Source: Paludibacter sp.
Lineage (GTDB): Bacteria > Bacteroidota > Bacteroidia > Bacteroidales > Paludibacteraceae
Length of the DNA: 64,000 bases
Direction of reading: 5' to 3'
Assembly: GCA_024710005.1 (NCBI GenBank)
Contig: JANJVQ010000024.1
Coordinates: 62,001 to 126,000, forward strand
The notes under the pieces are model-generated. The model was not told the origin of the DNA and did no database searches. It saw nothing but the letters and a program-made list of their open reading frames with translations. The position numbers were made by a program, and so were the translations under genes. Shown piece by piece: positions 31,299 through 40,085 of the stretch (positions within the stretch are counted from its first letter, which is position 1; each line of letters begins with the position of its first letter).

Positions 31299-33158
31299 AT
31301 GAGAAAAAATTTCCATTTTTTTGGTATCAGCATGAGAATTTCATGTATTGTGTTATTGGCAACTGCCTTTTCTGTAAAAGTGAATGCTCAAAATCTTTTA
31401 TGGGGTAAGGCAATCAAAAGTGACAAAGCGTTAGCAGTTGTGGGTATAACGACTGATAATCTCGGGAATACCTATGTAATAGGTGATTTTACCGGAAGAG
31501 TTGAATTTGGGAACAACTGGCCCGGTTCTACGATGCCGATAGAATTGTTGGGGGCTGACGACAATGACAGAGATGCTTTTATTGCTAAGTTTAACGTGTC
31601 AGGCGAATGTGTATTTGCAACTCAATTGGGAAATCCAACCACATTATCAGGTGCAGCCAGACTTGATAATGCGAGAGCAATAGCGGTGAGTGGCGATGGT
31701 AAATCAATTTATGTATCGGTCACAATTGCTGCTGATGCGGTCGGAGAGGTATTAACAGTTCCCGGTTTAAGGGATACTCAGCTGACGGGCGGAAAAGGTT
31801 CGGACATTGTCATCGTTCGTTATGATCAGGATCCTTCGGACGAGTTCTGGTATGAACCTATGAAGGCTTTTAATATCGGGACCGACGGGTCGGCTGATAA
31901 TGCATTTTCCATCGCTGTTGATGCGGCAGGTGATGTTTATATTTGTGGTGGACACAGGGGACGGTTGAATTACAACCCCAAAGGTCATCCTCAGTTGTGG
32001 GGAACCCGTCCTCCTTCAGGCTATAATTTTACCTGGTTTGCAAAATATGCCATGTCAACTACTAAAGAATGTATCTGGTTTTATGAAAGTCAGAATCTGA
32101 TGAATAATGCGGTAATTGAGGGGCGCAAGATAATACTGGCTGGAAATGATATTTACTATACAGGTATCATGAGAGGGCAGGTAGATTTTGGTGGCGGTCC
32201 AGTTGATGCGACAGCACCTGCAACTGCAGCTATGCGTGATATTTTCCTTGCCAAGTATAAGAACCTGGGTGATACCATCTCATTTGAATGGTCAAAGCTA
32301 ATTGGGAAAAGTGGTTGGGCCGACAATGAAGCAAAGGATTTGGCTGTTGATGCGCAAAGCAGACTTTACATCGCCGGAAATATAAATGGTTCTGCAAATC
32401 TCGATGGTCGTTCAGCAGCTGCACTGGATATCAATGGAAAAGATGCCTTCGTAGCCCGATATCTTGCAAATGGTGATTTCGATTATGTTAAAACTTTTGG
32501 AAGTCGACAGGATTCTGTAGTGTCACCACCTGTCTTTGGTAATTATGACGAAGTAAGAGGGATGCAAATAGATGCTTCGGGTAATATTTTTATGACAGGT
32601 TCATTCGAAGGTAAAAATGTGAATCTGGATCCTGCCGGAACACAACAAGCTGTATTTACCAGTACTATGCATGCTGATGAATCGGGTTATTCCCGTGATG
32701 CTTTTGTGGCAAAATACAATGCTGGAGGAGATCTTATCTGGGGAAATCACATCGCTGGGAACGGGAATATTTACAACGTAACGTGTGCGCTGACTCATGA
32801 AGGAAATGTGGTAACAGCTGGGCATTTTATTGAAAACTGTAAATTGAACGCTTCAGTCGAATTGACAAATACAAGTACAGTAAATAGTATTTACCTGGCC
32901 ATGTACGAAAGTGCCTCATTGCTGGATAATGTTTACAGTCCGGAATTCGAAAAAGTTAATATTTATACGGATGATACGAACTTGTACATAAAAAATGTGG
33001 ATAATGTACGGAAAATAGCCGTGTATGACATACAGGGTGCTTTGATGTTGAAATCTGACCTGAAAGAGAAAATTAATATCGAATCACTCAGTAAGGGAAT
33101 ATATCTCGTTAAGGTAAGTTCAGACAAAAACTCACATACAGTTAAAATAAGCAGGTAA
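31299..33158 (+). CDS. Secreted SBBP/beta-propeller protein with T9SS sorting domain
   Basis: A 619-residue secreted protein: signal peptide (about 1-31, ending KVNAQN), then repeated blocks of the SBBP/NHL type (ITTDNLGNTYVIGDF, VDAAGDVYICGG, VDAQSRLYIAGN, IDASGNIFMTGSF and DAFVAKYNAGGDL) that should fold into a propeller, then a type A T9SS domain from about 545 (IAVYDIQGALML, GIYLVKVSSD, HTVKISR). No catalytic residues recognised. Between the aldolase and the transporter it may bind the substrate at the cell surface; that is inference from position. Confidence 0.8.
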   Translation: MRKNFHFFGISMRISCIVLLATAFSVKVNAQNLLWGKAIKSDKALAVVGITTDNLGNTYVIGDFTGRVEFGNNWPGSTMPIELLGADDNDRDAFIAKFNVSGECVFATQLGNPTTLSGAARLDNARAIAVSGDGKSIYVSVTIAADAVGEVLTVPGLRDTQLTGGKGSDIVIVRYDQDPSDEFWYEPMKAFNIGTDGSADNAFSIAVDAAGDVYICGGHRGRLNYNPKGHPQLWGTRPPSGYNFTWFAKYAMSTTKECIWFYESQNLMNNAVIEGRKIILAGNDIYYTGIMRGQVDFGGGPVDATAPATAAMRDIFLAKYKNLGDTISFEWSKLIGKSGWADNEAKDLAVDAQSRLYIAGNINGSANLDGRSAAALDINGKDAFVARYLANGDFDYVKTFGSRQDSVVSPPVFGNYDEVRGMQIDASGNIFMTGSFEGKNVNLDPAGTQQAVFTSTMHADESGYSRDAFVAKYNAGGDLIWGNHIAGNGNIYNVTCALTHEGNVVTAGHFIENCKLNASVELTNTSTVNSIYLAMYESASLLDNVYSPEFEKVNIYTDDTNLYIKNVDNVRKIAVYDIQGALMLKSDLKEKINIESLSKGIYLVKVSSDKNSHTVKISR

Positions 33159-33166
33159 CCACTGTT

Positions 33167-33202
33167 AAACAGCTTAGTTGCGAAGAGGTGACTAAGCTGT
33201 TT
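33167..33202 (+). terminator. Hairpin between propeller and transporter genes
   Basis: AAACAGCTTAGT (33167-33178) and its exact reverse complement (33191-33202) followed by GTGTTTTAAT. It may partly terminate the transcript before the MFS gene. Confidence 0.55.
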
Positions 33203-33235
33203 GTGTTTTAATAAATCTATTGTATTTTTACATTT

Positions 33236-34468
33236 ATGAATAAAAAGAATATCTATCCCTGGGTTGTCGTTGCCTTGCTGTGGGTTGTTGCCTTGTTAAA
33301 TTATATGGACAGACAAATGTTGTCCACCATGAAATCAGCCATGATGATCGATATTGCGGAACTGCAGTCGGCTGTGAACTTTGGTCGTTTGATGGCAATT
33401 TTTCTTTGGATATACGGACTGATGAGTCCTTTTGCAGGAGCTATTGCTGACAGGATAAGCCGCAAATGGCTGATTGTTGGTAGTTTGTTTGTTTGGTCAG
33501 GTGTCACTTACGCCATGGGATATGCCACAACCTTCGAGCAGGTTTATTGGTTAAGGGCATTGATGGGGGTAAGTGAAGCGATGTATATTCCGGCGGGTCT
33601 TTCGCTTATCGCGGATTATCATACCGGAAAATCACGTTCGCTGGCAGTTGGTATACACATGACCGGACTTTATATGGGACAGGCAATCGGTGGATTTGGA
33701 GCTACAATCGCGGATAAATTCACATGGCATACAACTTTCCACTGGTTTGGAATCATAGGGATAGTATATTCTTTTTTATTGGTTTTCTTCCTTCGTGAAA
33801 AAAAAGACAGGATGAAGATGGAAGTTATGGGTGGTGCACCTGAAGGGAAAAGGAACTTTTTTAAGGTCCTCGGGTTGTTGTTCGGGACTGTTTATTTCTG
33901 GATTATTCTGCTTTACTTTGCCGCACCGAGTATCCCGGGTTGGGCAACGAAAAACTGGCTCCCGACACTTTTCTCCGAAAGTTTAAACATGCCGATGGCT
34001 GAAGCGGGACCGCTTTCTACCATTACCATTGCGGTTTCATCATTTGTTGGGGTTTTAATAGGAGGTATTTTATCGGATAAATGGGTGCAACGGAACATCA
34101 AGGGTAGGGTTTATACCGGCGCAATTGGATTGTCACTCACCATCCCGTCACTGTTATTACTTGGTTTTGGGAATGGTTTTATTAGTGTTATTGGAGCTGC
34201 TTTACTTTTTGGAGTTGGTTTTGGCATGTTCGATGCGAATAATATGCCTATTCTGTGCCAGTTTGTTTCAGCAAAATACCGTGCAACTGCTTATGGTTTA
34301 ATGAATATGACCGGTGTGTTTGCGGGTGCCATGGTAACTTCGCTGCTTGGGAAGTCAACGGATGATGGTCATTTAGGCCGCGATTTTGCCTTGCTGGCCA
34401 TCCTGGTTTTTGTCGCATTGGTAATGCAGTTGTATTTCCTGCGCCCCAAAACTGATAATATGGAATAA
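33236..34468 (+). CDS. MFS transporter, probable sialic acid importer (NanT-type)
   Basis: Inner-membrane major facilitator protein of 410 residues with about twelve hydrophobic helices. It shows the MFS marks NYMDRQMLS in helix 1, DRISRKWLIVGS (loop 2-3 motif A) and ALMGVSEAMYIPAGL. Gene order next to the aldolase and YhcH, as in Tannerella and Bacteroides sialic-acid loci, points to sialic acid as the substrate. The sugar cannot be proven from sequence. Confidence 0.87.
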   Translation: MNKKNIYPWVVVALLWVVALLNYMDRQMLSTMKSAMMIDIAELQSAVNFGRLMAIFLWIYGLMSPFAGAIADRISRKWLIVGSLFVWSGVTYAMGYATTFEQVYWLRALMGVSEAMYIPAGLSLIADYHTGKSRSLAVGIHMTGLYMGQAIGGFGATIADKFTWHTTFHWFGIIGIVYSFLLVFFLREKKDRMKMEVMGGAPEGKRNFFKVLGLLFGTVYFWIILLYFAAPSIPGWATKNWLPTLFSESLNMPMAEAGPLSTITIAVSSFVGVLIGGILSDKWVQRNIKGRVYTGAIGLSLTIPSLLLLGFGNGFISVIGAALLFGVGFGMFDANNMPILCQFVSAKYRATAYGLMNMTGVFAGAMVTSLLGKSTDDGHLGRDFALLAILVFVALVMQLYFLRPKTDNME

Positions 34469-34524
34469 CCGGAATGTGGAAATTTGTTTGTTAAACGTCA
34501 TTATTCAGCAATCTATTATATTTT

Positions 34525-34974
34525 ATGATCATATCTTCATTAGAAAACAGTCATACCATTGAGTCGCTACATCCCGGGTTCAAGGTTTTATTCGACTATG
34601 TTAAAAATAGCAATTTATTACAGATGGAAACAGGTAAAATTGAAATCGATGGAAAAAATTTGTTTATCAATAATGTTCATGTATCTTTGAAAAAGAAAGA
34701 TGAACAGGTGCTCGAATCGCATGAGCAATACATTGATGTGCACATTCCGTTGGATCGAAATGAAATAATCGGATGGAAACCGACAGCGACTTGCTTGGGT
34801 GTTAAGTCAGCGTATAATGCGGAAGAAGATTATGCATTATTTAATGATATTCCATCGTCTTATTTCACCATTGAGCCGGGAACTTTCCTGATTGCATTCC
34901 CGGAAGATGCACATGCCCCGCTCATCGGGGAAGGTGAAATCAGGAAATTAGTCGCTAAAATAAAAATTGAATAA
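34525..34974 (+). CDS. YhcH/YjgK/YiaL-family protein (NanQ-like anomerase)
   Basis: A 149-residue cytoplasmic cupin-like protein of the DUF386 family. Family marks are LESHEQYIDVHIPLDRNE, then FLIAFPEDAHAPLI near the end, which supply the metal-binding His and Glu residues. E. coli YhcH (NanQ) accelerates anomer conversion of N-acetylneuraminate, helping NanA. It lies between the transporter and the esterase-like gene (3 bp gap to the latter). A lipoprotein relative is encoded at 58916. Confidence 0.88.
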   Translation: MIISSLENSHTIESLHPGFKVLFDYVKNSNLLQMETGKIEIDGKNLFINNVHVSLKKKDEQVLESHEQYIDVHIPLDRNEIIGWKPTATCLGVKSAYNAEEDYALFNDIPSSYFTIEPGTFLIAFPEDAHAPLIGEGEIRKLVAKIKIE

Positions 34975-34977
34975 ATC

Positions 34978-36663
34978 ATGATGAAACGTATCTCTTCTTT
35001 CGTAGTATTTGCAGTATTTGGCTTTCTCACCCTCGTTTCAACCCCGCTCAGTGCGCAGGAAGTAGTTCGCATCCTGGCCATTGGCAATAGTTTTTCACAG
35101 GATGCTGCCGAGTCGTACCTCGATGATTTGGCTAAGGCTGATGGAGTCCGGCTCATTGTAGGAAATATGTATATCGGGGGATGTTCGCTTGAAACGCACT
35201 GGAATAATGCACTGGGCAATTTAGCCGCCTATTCGTACCGTAAAATCACGGAAGGAGATACAGTCGTCCTGGCCAGCCAGACTTTAAAAACTGCCATTGC
35301 CGACGAAGATTGGGATATTATTACCTTTCAACAGGTTAGTCATAGCTCGGGACAGCTAAGCACTTATTTCCCTTACCTGACCAACCTGCTTCAACAGGTA
35401 AAAAGTCTTGCCACCAATCCCAATGTGAAATTTGCCATGCATCAGACCTGGGCGTATGCTTCCAACTCTACGCATTCGGGATTTGCAAATTACAACCAGA
35501 ATCAGGAACAAATGTACCGGGCCATCGTTGAGACGGTAAATAATGCTGCTGCACAGGTGGGTATTGATATTGTTATCCCGGCAGGGACTGCCATTCAAAA
35601 TGCAAGAAGCAGTTATGTCGGCGATAATTTTTGTCGCGATGGTTACCACCTGAGTTATGGTATCGGACGATATACCGCTGCCTGTACCTGGTATGAAAAA
35701 CTCCTCAACAGGTCGGTGGTGGGGAATAGCTACAAACCCGTGGGCATGTCGGATGTGGAAGTTGAGATTGCGCAGTATGCCGCTCATTATGCGGTGATTA
35801 AGCCCAATGATACTACCTCGCTGGCTCACATCGAGCCGCCTGCTGCGGTTGATTTAAACTATCCGGTGAACATCGATTTTGGTTCCACAGCAACTCCTTC
35901 GCCCTGGAATAATCTTTCGGCAACCCTTGAAGGAACATCATTAACCGGGTTGACAGACATGGAAGGCAACGTGACCTCTGTATCTATTACAATCAATGAT
36001 AGTTTTGGCGGAATCAATTCTAATGGTCCCACATCCACCACAACATCTTTGTCCCTGCCGGGCAATGCAACCCGCGATAGTTTCTGGGGAAATGCTGCCG
36101 GTGTATTTTCAAACAAATCGGAAAGAACCGGCGGGTTCCTGATTAGTGGGTTGAAATCGTCACAGACTTACGATTTTCACCTGTTTGCTTCCAGAACAGG
36201 GTCGAGTGATAACCGGGAAACTTATTTTACTGTAACCGGTAAAACGGCAGAAACCCTGCTGCTGAATGCCTCGAATAATACGAATACGGTGGCTTCATTC
36301 AGCAATATTTTGCCTGCCGATGATGGAACCGTGACAATTAAAATGGGTGCAGGGGCAAATAATAATAATGAGTACAAGTTTTTTTATATCAATTCGATGA
36401 CCATTGCTCCTTCAGCTGCTTCTGGACTGAAAAAGGTGAATGATGTTACTTTCAGGATATATCCAAATCCGGTTACAGACAGGATGGTGATTGAATCGGA
36501 GCAATCCTTCGACAAGATTGAAATTTTTGATGTGAGTGGAAAAATGGTATTAAAAGAAGATTATCCGGCTGCATTCAGCAAAGAACTTGACGTGTCGAAC
36601 CTGAAAAAAGGGTATTATATCGTCAAAGTTCAGCATCAGTGTTATTCCCTGATAAAACAATAA
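34978..36663 (+). CDS. Secreted DUF4886 (SGNH-like) protein with T9SS sorting domain
   Basis: A 561-residue secreted protein. After a signal peptide (ending PLSAQ) comes a DUF4886 domain, related to SGNH hydrolases: block I ILAIGNSFSQDAAESY, then MYIGGCSLETHW and a C-terminal block RDGYHLSYGIGRY with Asp and His. The middle part (about 300-480) looks like a beta-sandwich binding module (FDHLFASR-like YDFHLFASRTG, IKMGAGANNNNEYKFFYINSMTI). The tail (FRIYPNPVTDRM to the end) is a type A T9SS domain. In a sialic-acid locus it could be a sialate O-acetyl esterase of NanS role; this is inference. Start ATG 34978 or 34981. Confidence 0.8.
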   Translation: MMKRISSFVVFAVFGFLTLVSTPLSAQEVVRILAIGNSFSQDAAESYLDDLAKADGVRLIVGNMYIGGCSLETHWNNALGNLAAYSYRKITEGDTVVLASQTLKTAIADEDWDIITFQQVSHSSGQLSTYFPYLTNLLQQVKSLATNPNVKFAMHQTWAYASNSTHSGFANYNQNQEQMYRAIVETVNNAAAQVGIDIVIPAGTAIQNARSSYVGDNFCRDGYHLSYGIGRYTAACTWYEKLLNRSVVGNSYKPVGMSDVEVEIAQYAAHYAVIKPNDTTSLAHIEPPAAVDLNYPVNIDFGSTATPSPWNNLSATLEGTSLTGLTDMEGNVTSVSITINDSFGGINSNGPTSTTTSLSLPGNATRDSFWGNAAGVFSNKSERTGGFLISGLKSSQTYDFHLFASRTGSSDNRETYFTVTGKTAETLLLNASNNTNTVASFSNILPADDGTVTIKMGAGANNNNEYKFFYINSMTIAPSAASGLKKVNDVTFRIYPNPVTDRMVIESEQSFDKIEIFDVSGKMVLKEDYPAAFSKELDVSNLKKGYYIVKVQHQCYSLIKQ

Positions 36664-36686
36664 GGGTAATTTTGTTTGCTGCTTAT

Positions 36687-37841
36687 TCAGGATTTCGATA
36701 AAAACTCTTTTCGTTTTCCGGCAAAAATATCGTAACGGTTGAACTGACAGTCCAACGCACCGTTCAGCAGTCGAATCTTTCTGGAAGGTTTCAGCCCGAT
36801 TTGGTCGAGCAGACTTTCCTGCGAGCTAATCACCCAGGCTGATGTCCCCGGAAAACGGTGTTTCAGTACAGAACCCAGTGCGCTGTACACTTCGACAATG
36901 TCGTCCGGGTTGAGGCGTTCGCCGTAGGGCGGGTTGGTGACGATCAGATTTTCCCCTTCCGGAGCTTCTAATTCGCTCACCGGTTTTGCCTGTAGCTGAA
37001 TGTATTTGTTCAGTCCGGCGCTTTTTACATTTTCTTCGGCAATTTGTAAGGCCCTGCGGGAGATGTCCGAGCCGTATATCTTATAGCTGAATTCACGCTC
37101 TCCGCTGTCGTCCTGATAAATCTCATCGAATAAATCCTGATCGAAATCCTTCCATTTTTCGAAGCCGAAAGACGGACGATAAAGTCCCGGCGGAATATTC
37201 AGGGCAATCAAAGCAGCTTCTATCAAAAACGTACCTGAGCCGCAGAAAGGGTCGATGAAGTTGCATTGCCCGTTCCACCCGGCAATGAGCAGCATGCCGG
37301 CAGCCAGCACTTCGCTGATGGGCGCCTCGGTCTGGTTGGCGCGGTAGCCACGTTTGTGCAGCGATTCGCCCGAGCTGTCGAGCAGGATGGTGCAGTTGTT
37401 ATGCGACAGATGCACGTTGAAGCGTAGTTGCGGGTTGTCTAATTTCACCGATGGACGTTTGTCGTATTTTTCCCTAAACCAGTCCACGATGCCGTCTTTT
37501 ACCCGGTATGCCACGAACTTCGAATGTGTAATTTCTTCAGAATAAACCGTGGAGTCGATGGCGAAAGTGGTGTTGAGATCCATGTGTTCTTCCCAGTTGA
37601 TTTTCTTAACTTCCGCGTAAATCTCATCGGGTTTACCGGCATTGAAAGACGCGATGGGTTTCAGGATACGCAAGGCCGTGCGTACATGCAGGTTGGCTTT
37701 GTACAACAAAGCTTTGTTGCCCGTAAATGCCACGGCACGGCGTTGTATTTCGACATTATCAGCCCCCAGTGCAATCAGTTCGGTTGCCAGGATTTCTTCC
37801 AGACCTTTGAGGGTTTTGGCGATGTATTGTTGTTGGTTCAT
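36687..37841 (-). CDS. THUMP-domain class I SAM-dependent RNA methyltransferase (RlmL/YpsC-type)
   Basis: A 384-residue enzyme: N-terminal THUMP domain (about 60-150), then a Rossmann methyltransferase with DPFCGSGTFLIEAALIA (motif I) and TNPPYGERL (motif IV), the N-P-P-Y signature of N2-guanine/RNA methyltransferases. Family members modify 23S rRNA G2445. Its start overlaps the end of the serine acetyltransferase gene by 4 bp, so it is the last of a three-gene leftward operon. Confidence 0.9.
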   Translation of the reverse strand: MNQQQYIAKTLKGLEEILATELIALGADNVEIQRRAVAFTGNKALLYKANLHVRTALRILKPIASFNAGKPDEIYAEVKKINWEEHMDLNTTFAIDSTVYSEEITHSKFVAYRVKDGIVDWFREKYDKRPSVKLDNPQLRFNVHLSHNNCTILLDSSGESLHKRGYRANQTEAPISEVLAAGMLLIAGWNGQCNFIDPFCGSGTFLIEAALIALNIPPGLYRPSFGFEKWKDFDQDLFDEIYQDDSGEREFSYKIYGSDISRRALQIAEENVKSAGLNKYIQLQAKPVSELEAPEGENLIVTNPPYGERLNPDDIVEVYSALGSVLKHRFPGTSAWVISSQESLLDQIGLKPSRKIRLLNGALDCQFNRYDIFAGKRKEFLSKS

Positions 37842-38713
37842 TTCTTCTGTACCAATTTAGCCCCGGGTTTCACATCCTGATCCACCCAGATATTACCACC
37901 AATTACGGCGCCATCGCCCACGGTGATGTTACCCAGGATGGTTGAGTTGGAATAGATAATGACATTATCTCCAATCTTAGGGTGACGATCGATGCCCTTG
38001 ATGGGATTGCCTTGTTCATCCAACGGGAAACTTCTGGCGCCGAGGGTTACTCCCTGATACATTTTCACGTTTTTCCCGATTCTGGAAGTCTCGCCAATTA
38101 CCACGCCGGTACCATGGTCAATGGTGAAATACTCACCAATGGTAGCCCCGGGATGAATGTCGATACCCGTTTCCGAATGCGCCATCTCGCTGATGATGCG
38201 GGGGATGAGCGGCACCTCTAAATGCAACAGGGCATTGGCAATGCGGTAACTGCTGATGGCCCGGATGCCGGGATAACAGAAAATCACTTCGCCAAAGCTT
38301 TTGGCGGCCGGATCGCCGTTGTAGGCTGCAATAATGTCGGTATAGAGCCTTTCGCGGATTTCAGGTAATTGAGAGATGAATGCAATCGTTTTTTCTTCGG
38401 CGATGCGTTCGATTTCGGCACAGATCTGTTCTTCCGATCTGGATTCGAAGCACAAACCTGCCTTGATTTGCATCTGTAGTAAAAGCTGTAACTTGTCGAT
38501 GTTGACACCGATGTGGTACAGCATCGTTTTGGAGTTAACCCCGGCATCGCCGAAATAGCCCGGAAAAAGAACCGAACGGATTAACATGACGATCTCTTTC
38601 AGCACTTCGACTGAAGGCATGGGATTGTTGTGTGTCTGTTTGTGGCAAACCTCTTGTATGTTGCCGGTATCAGCCAGTTTCTTGATGGCTTCGAGTGTTT
38701 TTTTTGAGTTCAT
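37838..38713 (-). CDS. cysE: Serine O-acetyltransferase (CysE/EpsC-type)
   Basis: Makes O-acetylserine, the substrate for cysteine synthesis. The 291-residue protein has an N-terminal helical part and the C-terminal left-handed beta helix with hexapeptide repeats; the catalytic motif IDHGTGVVIGETSRIGKNV with the conserved His is present, followed by GVTLGARSF and DNVIIYSNSTILGN. Length and a long N-terminal region fit the Bacteroidota EpsC form. It starts 12 bp after the NadR-like gene. Confidence 0.92.
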   Translation of the reverse strand: MNSKKTLEAIKKLADTGNIQEVCHKQTHNNPMPSVEVLKEIVMLIRSVLFPGYFGDAGVNSKTMLYHIGVNIDKLQLLLQMQIKAGLCFESRSEEQICAEIERIAEEKTIAFISQLPEIRERLYTDIIAAYNGDPAAKSFGEVIFCYPGIRAISSYRIANALLHLEVPLIPRIISEMAHSETGIDIHPGATIGEYFTIDHGTGVVIGETSRIGKNVKMYQGVTLGARSFPLDEQGNPIKGIDRHPKIGDNVIIYSNSTILGNITVGDGAVIGGNIWVDQDVKPGAKLVQKK

Positions 38714-38725
38714 AATGTCATCAGG

Positions 38726-39259
38726 TTATTTGCCTGTTATTGTCTTGTTTATGAAATTATCTATTTTGTCAATTGCCTGCCGGATACGGTCTTCACCGGT
38801 TCCGTTGATAAGTACAAATGGTTTTCCCAGTTTCTCTATTTCTGTTTTATACCAATCGAAAAAGAATCCGCGATCATGACCGTGTTCTCGCACCGGGTCA
38901 GGTTCCCAGGGCAGATCGGGTTCGCACAGCAAATATAAATCAAAGAAACCGGTTTTCAATCTGTCTTCCACAAAAGATGGAACCTGCTGGTAGCAGTATG
39001 CAAACCAGACTTTCGTAATAATCAGATCTGTATCAAAAAACACAAAAGGAGCCGGATTGTTTCCCTCGAAGGAGATTTCCTGCTCAATTTGCTGTTGGGC
39101 GATGTGACAAATGTCCTCAAAATGATAAGGTCGCGTTAGTTGCTCGATGTAAGCCCGGGCATATTCCGGTACCCAGGGAGAACCGTAATGTAGGGCTAAT
39201 TTTGCTGACAAAACAGACTTTCCCGTTGATTCCGGTCCGACTACCGCTATTTTATACAT
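38726..39259 (-). CDS. NadR-like ATPase (ribosylnicotinamide kinase-type)
   Basis: About 177 residues from ATG 39259; an in-frame ATG at 39277 adds six residues. P-loop GPESTGKSVLS at the start, then WVPEYARAYIE, DTDLIITKVWF and LLCEPDLPWEPDPVREHG, all typical of the C-terminal kinase domain of NadR (AAA_28), which phosphorylates nicotinamide riboside. Only this domain is present, as in other Bacteroidota. First gene of the leftward nadR-cysE-rlmL-type operon. Confidence 0.87.
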   Translation of the reverse strand: MYKIAVVGPESTGKSVLSAKLALHYGSPWVPEYARAYIEQLTRPYHFEDICHIAQQQIEQEISFEGNNPAPFVFFDTDLIITKVWFAYCYQQVPSFVEDRLKTGFFDLYLLCEPDLPWEPDPVREHGHDRGFFFDWYKTEIEKLGKPFVLINGTGEDRIRQAIDKIDNFINKTITGK

Positions 39260-39265
39260 TTTTAT

Positions 39266-39273
39266 TACTTTTG
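39266..39273 (+). promoter_or_regulatory. Candidate -7 box for the PAP2 gene
   Basis: TACTTTTG fits TAnnTTTG and lies 17 bp before the ATG at 39290, inside the 30-bp gap to the divergent NadR-like gene. Confidence 0.35.
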
Positions 39274-39289
39274 TCACAAATCAAATACA

Positions 39290-39919
39290 ATGCGCAAATT
39301 TACGATAATTATTCTGCTTTTGAGCAATTTTTTTGTTTTCAGCTCTGTCGTGCCGGCACAAAATGCTGATATCGATTTGCTAAAAAGGGTACACTATGCT
39401 GCGCCTGGTTTGAAGCCGGTATCCGTTTTCCTGTCCGAAACAGCTGTGCCGATTAACCTCGCCGTGCCTGTCGCCATCGGAAGTTACGGGTTGATTAATC
39501 AGGATAAAGATTTGATTAAAGACGCGATTTTCGTTGCCATGGCTTCGGGGATAAACCTGGGTATGACAGAAATACTGAAACGAAGTATTCAACGGGAACG
39601 ACCCGGATATACCTATCCGAATGATATCACCATGTATAAACTCAAAACCGATTACGCGATGCCCTCCGGTCATACTTCCGGCTGTTTTGCCACCGCCACC
39701 GCCCTGAGTCTGAAATATCCCGAATGGTATGTGGTGGTTCCGGCTTATGTTTGGGCGACATCCGTCGGTCTTTCGCGCATGCATCTTGGTATGCATTATC
39801 CTACGGATGTATTGGCCGGTGCAGCGCTGGGTGCCGGAAGTGCTTTTCTGAGCTACAAACTCAATGAATGGATTTGGAATAATTACGACATCAAAGGTTT
39901 TAAAATTATTCGGAAATAA
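39290..39919 (+). CDS. PAP2-family membrane phosphatase
   Basis: A 209-residue protein with a signal peptide ending VPAQN and three to four hydrophobic segments. The phosphatidic-acid phosphatase motifs are present: KRSIQRERP (motif 1), PSGHTSG (motif 2) and SRMHLGMHYPTDVLAGAALG (motif 3, with catalytic His). Likely acts on lipid or undecaprenyl phosphates at the periplasmic face. Convergent with no neighbour; followed by a 13-bp palindrome. Confidence 0.9.
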   Translation: MRKFTIIILLLSNFFVFSSVVPAQNADIDLLKRVHYAAPGLKPVSVFLSETAVPINLAVPVAIGSYGLINQDKDLIKDAIFVAMASGINLGMTEILKRSIQRERPGYTYPNDITMYKLKTDYAMPSGHTSGCFATATALSLKYPEWYVVVPAYVWATSVGLSRMHLGMHYPTDVLAGAALGAGSAFLSYKLNEWIWNNYDIKGFKIIRK

Positions 39920-39933
39920 TAGATCGACTATAT

Positions 39934-39946
39934 GCCCTTACAGGGC
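39934..39946. repeat. Dispersed palindrome GCCCTTACAGGGC
   Basis: A 13-mer near-palindrome whose exact reverse complement is found at 43104-43116, so it is a dispersed short repeat. It lies 14 bp after the PAP2 stop and could also act as a terminator stem. Confidence 0.5.
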
Positions 39947-40085
39947 AGGCATTAACGTAATTTAACCCGCCAAATAAAAATAATGTTGTAAAACATACAT
40001 TTACCAATTTAAATTTCAGGTAGATTTCATACATTGCCGCTCCTAAAAACAGACTTAAATATTAATCTTCTTAATTTTAGTATGT

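Noticed and set aside
39380-39796. Antisense gene within the PAP2 gene
   Set aside because: Shadow frame of a conserved gene with clear PAP2 motifs on the plus strand.
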